Source: Alopecurus myosuroides (lineage: Eukaryota; Streptophyta; Magnoliopsida; Poales; Poaceae). Taken from it: a stretch of DNA of 64,000 bases. A program made the translations under genes and the position numbers. The stretch covers positions 42,355,304-42,419,303 of the forward strand of contig CM054063.1 in assembly GCA_028641055.1 (NCBI GenBank). Direction: 5' to 3'. The notes beneath the pieces are model-generated. The model ran no database searches. It was not told the origin of the DNA and saw only the letters and a list, made by a program, of their open reading frames with translations. Positions 57,878 through 64,000 of this stretch are shown in pieces (within the stretch, counting starts at the first letter, position 1; every line of letters starts with the position of its first letter).

Positions 57878-58275
57878 CACTACGGGACTCAGCAGACACG
57901 CCGACGGCCGGCGGCCCTAGGGGTAGGCCCTATCCCCCTCGGCGTAGGGGTACGCCGACGGCCCCATCGGCGTAGCCCCGTCGGCGTACACGACCGTCGG
58001 CGTAGGGGTTTTGCCCGTCGGCGTAGAGGATCCCGTCGGTGTATATATGTCGTGGGACCCACCAGCTGTCAGAACGGAGTCCATTTGACGTAGTACATAC
58101 GCCGACGGCCAAACTAGACCCCCCTCGGCGTATAAAGGTCCACGTGGAGGCCCCTGCGGGCCTGGCCAAAGGCTACGCCGAGTGCCACCCCTCGGCGTAG
58201 GCGTACATACGCCAACGGCCACCCCTCGGTGTAGACGTACATACGCCGACGCCCCCCCCCCCTCGGCGTAGGGGC
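57878..58275 (+). mobile_element. CACTA-4: left terminus and subterminal repeats
   Basis: It begins CACTACGGGACTCAG, then shows about 14 copies of GCCGACGGCC, CCGTCGGCGTA or CCCTCGGCGTAG in both orientations to about 58270. This is the structure of a CACTA end of a third sequence family. No matching CTGAGTCCCGTAGTG end is visible in the window, so the element is truncated or ends elsewhere. Confidence 0.75.
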
Positions 58276-58439
58276 ACAATATTTCAATTTTTTCAAAAAA
58301 AAAATTTGAATTTTTCTTTTTAATTTTTTTTTCTGAATTTTTTTCATTTTACTTATTTAACCACTTAATCACACTATAGTCACATTTATATTTATCTTTA
58401 GACATTTTTATTTTTAATCTAAATTACTCGTTTCTACTA

Positions 58440-58506
58440 ACACTTCCCGATTGGTCACCCATCATGAGATTGCTCCAGCCCCAACACGCTTAACTTCGTA
58501 GTTCCT
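58440..58506 (-). pseudogene. 5S rRNA-derived sequence
   Basis: Read on the minus strand it gives AACTACGAAGTTAAGCGTGT, then TGGGGC, a diverged middle, and GATGGGTGACCAATCGGGAA followed by GTG. These match the middle of plant 5S rRNA: the A-box region AAGTTAAGCGTGCTTGGG and C-box region GATGGGTGACC..CTGGGAAGT, with correct spacing. The flanks do not match 5S. It may be a decayed 5S copy or part of a transposon that carries 5S sequence, as Cassandra-type TRIMs do. Confidence 0.75.
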
Positions 58507-58839
58507 TCCCTGTCAGATACCTAGAAACAACGGATGTGTTGTTGTCAATATTATCCAATCTATCATGTTAACCTTAACCCTTGGACCATCAATGTCACAC
58601 TATTTTATTTTGTGAATTCAAACAATTATTTAAGTAAAAAATAATAACTAGTAATAAATTTGAATTCAAATAATCTTTAATTTAAAGAATACATAACATT
58701 TTTGCCTTTTCTATTTAATATTGAAAAATTCATATCTATAAATCCGTAAATCGAAATTTGACAAATAATATGTCTATGTCGATTAGAAAAATGAGATAAA
58801 TTCAAATATGACATCCATATAATATTTTTCATCATATAT
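58507..58839. other. AT-rich spacer
   Basis: No gene. Contains TTTGAATTCAAATAATC-type runs. It leads into the 673-bp array. Confidence 0.4.
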
Positions 58840-61800
58840 AAGACTTTTCTTCTGTTCATTGAAGAATAAAACAATTTTCCATTTCCCGAGTGTAAAAAAT
58901 GGGTTTTTTTGTGAAGGACCTACCACAAATATGTTGCAAAACTTGAGAGATATAATTTTTGAAAAACCGAGACCATGTTCTATGCAAAAATAACCAATTT
59001 TTTTCATATGAAAAGGTTTCCATCCACCTCTTTTGAAAAACACAATTTTCTGCCGATTCCGCTGGAAACTGGTCAAGTTTGAACTACAGGTACCTCATAG
59101 TTTGCTCATGATTTTTTGGCAAAAATCATTTTTAGCCACACAACTATCTATTTCATCATAGATACACCAAGAGTTTCTCAATGTTCAAACCCTACATACG
59201 AACGGTCATGCCCCCCGCCTTGACTTTTTCCTTAAACCAGCTTAGAAAATTCCAAAAAATTCAAAACAACCCAAAATGATGCAAGGCCTTCGCGTGGTGT
59301 CATTATATAGGTACTAGTATAAAACAAAAATACTAAACTTAGAATACAACAGTTGTATTGAAAATGTGTTCACAAATATGATCTATCTCCTACGAACATT
59401 CCTGGGTTTCAGGCCAAATGACGGGTGTTATGGTCATATCCATGGCGTAGTTTGTTCAAATGTTCCCATATTCAACACAAACATGCACCTTGGAATCACG
59501 GACAATGTTGACGGAGGAAGTTTTTCCTTTTCATTGAAGAAAAAAACCATTTTTTCCATTTCCCGAGTGTAAAAAATGGGTTTTTTTGTGAAGGACCTAT
59601 CGCAAATATGTTGCAAAACTTGAGAGATATAATTTTTGAAAATACTAGACCATGTTATATGCACAAATAACTAATTTGTTTCATATGAAAAGGTTTCCAT
59701 CCACATCTTTTGAAAAACAAAATTTTCTGCCGATTCCGGTGGAAACTGGTCAAATTTGAACTACAGGTACCTCATAGTTTGCTCATGATTTTTGGAAAAA
59801 ATCATTTTTAGCTACAAAACTACCTATTTCATCATAGATACACCAGTTTCTCAATATTCAACCCCTAGATACGGACGGTCATGCCCCCCGCCTTGACTTT
59901 TTCCTTAAACTTGCTTAGAAAACTCCAAAAAATTCAAAACAACCCAAAATGATGCAAGGCCTTCGCGTGGTGTCATTATATAGGTACTAGTATAAAAAAA
60001 CTTGGAATACGACAGTTCTGTTGAAAATGTGTTCACAAAAATGAGCTATCTCCTACGAACATTCCTGGGTTTCGGGCCAAATGACGGGTGTTATGGTCAT
60101 ATCCATGGCATAGTTTATTCAAATGTTCCCATATTCCACACAAAAATGCATCTTGGAAGCACGGACAATGTTGATGCAGGAAGTTTTCCTTTTCATTGAA
60201 GAAAAAAACCATTTTCCATGTTACGAGTGTAAAAAATGGTTTTTTTTTGTGAAGGACCTACCGCAAATATGTTGCAAAACTTGAGAGCTATAATTATTGA
60301 AAATACTAGAACATGTTATATGCACAAATAACCAATTTGTTTCATATGAAAAGGTTTCCATCCACCTCTTTTGAAAAACACAAGTTTCTGCCAATTCCGC
60401 TGGAAACTGGTAAAATTTGAACTACAGGTACCTCATAGTTTGCTCATGATTTTTGGCAAAAATAATTTTTAGCTACAAAACTACCTATTTCATCATAGAT
60501 ACACCAAGAGTTTGTCAATATTCAACCCCTAGATAAGAACGGTCATGCCCTCCGCCTTGACTTTTTCCTTAAACCAGCTTAGAAAATTCCAAAAAATTCA
60601 AAACAACCCAAAATGATGCAAGGCCTTCGGGTGGTGTCATTATATAGGTACTAGTAGACACCAAAAATAATAAACTTGGAATACGACAGTTGTGTTGAAA
60701 ATGTGTTCACAAAAATGAGCTATCTCCTACGAACATTCCTGGGTTTCGGGCCAAATGACGGGTGTTATGGTCATATCCATGGCATAGTTTATTAAAATGT
60801 TCTCATATTCCACAAAAAATGCATCTTGGAAGCACGGACAATGTTGACGGAGGAAGTTTTCCTTTTCATTTAAGAAAAAAACCATTTTCCATGTTCCGAG
60901 TGTAAAAAATGGGTTTTTTTGTGAAGGACCTACCACAAATATGTTGCAAAACTTGAGAGCTATAATTTTTTAAAATACTAGAACATGTTATTTGCACAAA
61001 TAATCAATTTGTTCCATATGAAAAGGTTTCCATCCACCTCTTTTGAAAAACACAAGTTTCTGCCGATTCCGTTGGAAACTGGTCAAGTTTGAACTACAGG
61101 TACCTCATAGTTTGCTCATGATTTTTTGGAAAAAATCATTTTTAGCTACACAACTACCTATTTCATCATAGATACACCAAGAGTTTCTCAATATTCAAAT
61201 CCTAGATACGAACGGTCACGCCCCCCGCCTTGACTTTTTTCCTTAAACCAGCTTAGAAAATTCCAAAAAATTCAAAACAACCCAAAATGATGCAAGACCT
61301 TCGCGTGGTGTCATTATATAGTTACTAGTAGACACCAAAAACAATAAACTTGGAATACGACAGTTGTGTTGAAAATGTGTTCACAAAAATGAGCTATCTC
61401 CTACGAACATTCCTGGGTTTCGGGCCAAATGACGGGTGTTATGGTCATATCCATGGCATAGTTTATTAAAATGTTCTCATATTCCGCAAAAAAATGCATC
61501 TTGGAAGCACGGACAATGTTGACGGAGGAAGTTTTCCTTTTCATTTAAGAAAAAAACCATTTTCCATGTTCCGAGTGTAAAAAATGGGTTTTTTTGTGAA
61601 GGACCTACCGCAAATATGTTGCAAAACTTGAGAGCTATAATTTTTTAAAATACTAGAACATGTTATATGCACAAATAACCAATTTGTTTCATATGAAAAG
61701 GTTTCCATCCACCTCTTTTGAAAAACACAAGTTTCTGCCGATTCCGTTGGAAACTGGTCAAGTTTGAACTACAGGTACCTCATAGTTTGCTCATGATTTT

Positions 61801-63245
61801 TTGGAAAAAATCATTTTTAGCTACACAACTACCTATTTCATCATAGATACACCAAGAGTTTCTCAATATTCAAATCCTAGATACGAACGGTCACGCCCCC
61901 CGCCTTGACTTTTTTCCTTAAACCAGCTTAGAAAATTCCAAAAAATTCAAAACAACCCAAAATGATGCAAGACCTTCGCGTGGTGTCATTATATAGTTAC
62001 TAGTAGACACCAAAAATAATAAACTTGGAATACGACAGTTGTGTTGAAAATGTGTTCACAAAAATGAGCTATCTCCTACGAACATTCCTGGGTTTCGGGC
62101 CAAATGATGGGTGTTATGGTCATATCCATGGCATAGTTTATTCAAATGTTCTCATATTCCACACAAACATGCATCTTGGAAGCACAGACAATGTTGACTG
62201 AGGAAGTTTTCCTTTTCATTGAAGAAAAAAACCATTTTCCATGTTCCGAGTGTAAAAAATTGGGTTTCTTTGTGAAGGACCTACCGCAAATATGTTGAAA
62301 AACTTGAGAGGTATAATTTTTGAAAATACTAGACCATGTTATATGCACAAATAACCAATTTGTTTCATATGAAAAGGTTTCCATCCACCTCTTTTGAAAA
62401 ACACAAGTTTCTCCCGATTCCGCCGGAAACTGCTCAAATTTGAACTACATGTACCTCATAGTTTGCTCATGATTTTTGTCAAAAATCATCTTTAGCTACA
62501 AAACTACCTATTTCATCATAGATACACCAAGAGTTTCTCAATATTCAAACCCTCGATACGAACGGTCATACTCCCCGCCTTGACTTTTTCCTTAAACCGA
62601 CTTAGAAAATTCCAAAAAATTCAAAACAACCCAAAATGATCAAGGCCTTCGCGTGGTGTCATTATATAGGTACTAGTAGAAACCAAAAATAATAAACTTG
62701 GAATACGACAGTTGTGTTGAAAATGTGTTCACAAAAATGAGTTATCTCCTACGAACATTCCTGGATTTCGGGCCAAATGACGGGTGTTATGGTCATATCC
62801 ATGGCATAGTTTATTCAAATGTTCTCATATTCCACACAAACATGCATCTTGGAAGCACGGACAATGTTGACGGAGGAAGTTTTCCTTTTCATTGAGGAAA
62901 AAAACCATTTTCCATGTTCCGAGTGTAAAAAATGGGTTTTTTTGTGAAGGACCTACAGCAAATATGTTGCAAAACTTGAGAGATATAATTTTTTAAAATA
63001 CTAGACCATGTTATATGCACAAATAACCAATTTTTTCATATTAAAAGGTTTCCATCCACCTCTTTTAAAAAACACAAGTTTCTGCCGACTCCGCTGGAAA
63101 CTGGTCAAATTTGAACTACAGGTACCTCATAGTTTGCTCATGATTTTTGGCAAAAATCATTTTTAGGTACACAAATACCTATTTCATCATAGATACACCA
63201 ATAGTTTCTCAATATTCAACCCCTAGATACGAACGGTCATGCCCC
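58840..63245. repeat. 673-bp tandem array (about 6.5 units)
   Basis: The anchor CCGCCTTGACTTTTT lies at 59215, 59888, 60552, 61225, 61900 and 62575, spacing 664-675 bp. Each unit contains GAGTGTAAAAAATGGG, GCAAAACTTGAGAG, TTTGAACTACAGGTACCTCA, TTCATCATAGATACACCA and CGAACATTCCTGGGTTTCGG. A recurring open frame of about 65-68 codons (YLLRTFLGFGPNDGCYGHIH) is present in several units but has no known domain. Units around 60.66-61.31 kb and 61.33-61.99 kb are nearly identical. The array stops abruptly at inverted satellite sequence. Confidence 0.92.
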
Positions 63246-63935
63246 CCTCCGGTGAATCCCTAGACCCGATGGAGAAATATCGGACTTATACGAATACACG
63301 CGGTAACGACGTCGAATGGGGGTAGAAATGTGGAACTAGTTGCTTTTATGTGTTTGGGTAGGCCATAGGAACACAAAACACAAAGGTAGAACCCAACTCT
63401 TCGGAAGATTCCCGACGTTTCGTCCGATAAGGGAGTTTCAGCCTTTAAGCGCATGTAAACTCCGTAGAGAGAAGTGGATGCCGGTGAAGCGGGTCACACC
63501 CCAGAGTGCAATCTTTGCCACCCAAAACACACAACACACATATACTAACATGGTATGGCACACCCTAGCTTGTGATGGGATCCGGACGCTCCGGAGCCAC
63601 CCTCCGGTGAAACCCTAGACCTGCTGGAGAAATACCGGACATATACGAATACACGCGGTAACGGCGTCGAATTGGGGTAGCAATGTGGAACTAGTTGCTT
63701 GGATTTGTTTGGGTAGGCCATAGGAACACAAAACACAAAGGTAGAACCCAACTCTTCGGAAGGATCCCGACGCTACGAAGCCCCCCTCCGGTGAAACTCT
63801 ATACCCGCTAGAGACTAAAAACCTTATAAGACTACGACCGGCACCGATGTCAAAATGGGGTAGCAAAGTGGAACTAGTTGCTTGGTTGTGTTTTGGTGGT
63901 CCCTAGAAAGCATAAAAACAATATTGCAAGTCGAT
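63246..63935. repeat. 355-bp satellite, inverted and diverged
   Basis: This is the reverse complement of the left-hand satellite: CCGGTGAA.CCCTAGACC, then GGTAACG.CGTCGAA, ACTAGTTGCTT and GAAGTGGATGCCGGTGAAGC. One almost full unit (63249-63600) is followed by a truncated unit (jump at about 63778) and a third, more diverged partial unit. Similarity fades near 63930. It is more diverged from the main array than array members are from each other. Confidence 0.88.
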
Positions 63936-64000
63936 GCCCGTCTATGGGGGTACACGACGCAGTCGCAAGTTCCACAGTTTCACAAAAGAGGGGCGCCTGC
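63936..64000. other. Window end, unassigned
   Basis: Nothing recognised in the last 65 bases. Confidence 0.4.

Noticed and set aside
57878..63245. A complete fourth CACTA element
   Set aside because: Only the left end is visible; no inverse of CACTACGGGACTCAG is found before the window ends.
1..64000. CRISPR array, operons, ribosome-binding sites
   Set aside because: The tandem repeats have no short-repeat/unique-spacer structure, and introns and plant transposons show this is a eukaryotic nuclear genome.

Overview
The window is repeat-dense heterochromatin from a grass nuclear genome, most likely Triticeae (wheat, barley, rye, Aegilops). Reasons: long CACTA (En/Spm) elements whose accessory genes end in a Ulp1-like domain, a Tat-type Gypsy element with an antisense gene, a Stowaway MITE with the CTCCCTCCGTTCC-type end, plant telomere repeat (TTTAGGG), and a decayed XPD/UVH6 exon. 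The species cannot be fixed from sequence alone. No ordinary single-copy host gene is intact here; the intact coding capacity lies inside transposons.

Layout. 1-5134 and 14548-18858 are one tandem satellite array (unit about 355 bp) split by a complete 9.4-kb CACTA element (CACTA-1, 5138-14544, target duplication AGG). CACTA-1 carries an intact seven-exon TnpA-like/Ulp1 protease gene, an AP2/ERF-domain gene with a convergent partner gene, a nested element holding two large hairpins (one from a B3-domain gene), and a SANT/MYB fragment. At 18859 the satellite is broken again by CACTA-2, a relative of CACTA-1 with a mutated terminus, a dead gene and no recognisable right end.

From about 25.4 to 52.8 kb lies a 5'-truncated Gypsy (Tat-lineage) retrotransposon. 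It is split at 27420/43325 by a solo LTR of about 3.5 kb (target duplication AATTC), which is itself split by a complete 12.35-kb CACTA element (CACTA-3, 27915-40267, target duplication GCT): a three-level nest whose joints can be read to the base. CACTA-3 encodes a TnpD transposase interrupted by a single stop codon, an intact four-exon TnpA-like protein whose Ulp1-like domain has lost catalytic residues, and a small protein joining an RNase H1 N-terminal (hybrid-binding) domain to a C-terminal membrane helix. Between them is a duplicated hairpin whose stems differ in a compensatory way.

From 52.8 to 57.9 kb are retrotransposon debris, MITEs (Stowaway, a TTA-flanked Harbinger-like element, a third small element) and an XPD exon-1 pseudogene. 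At 57878 begins the left end of a fourth CACTA type, followed by a 5S rRNA-derived stretch and a second tandem array (unit about 673 bp, 58.84-63.25 kb). The window closes with diverged 355-bp satellite in inverted orientation.

How the parts may work together (inference): CACTA-3 looks like the near-autonomous type (TnpD plus TnpA-like), while CACTA-1 lacks TnpD and would need it in trans. The Ulp1-like, AP2, hybrid-binding and hairpin modules look like accessory equipment for DNA binding or host silencing. Those functions are not shown by the sequence.
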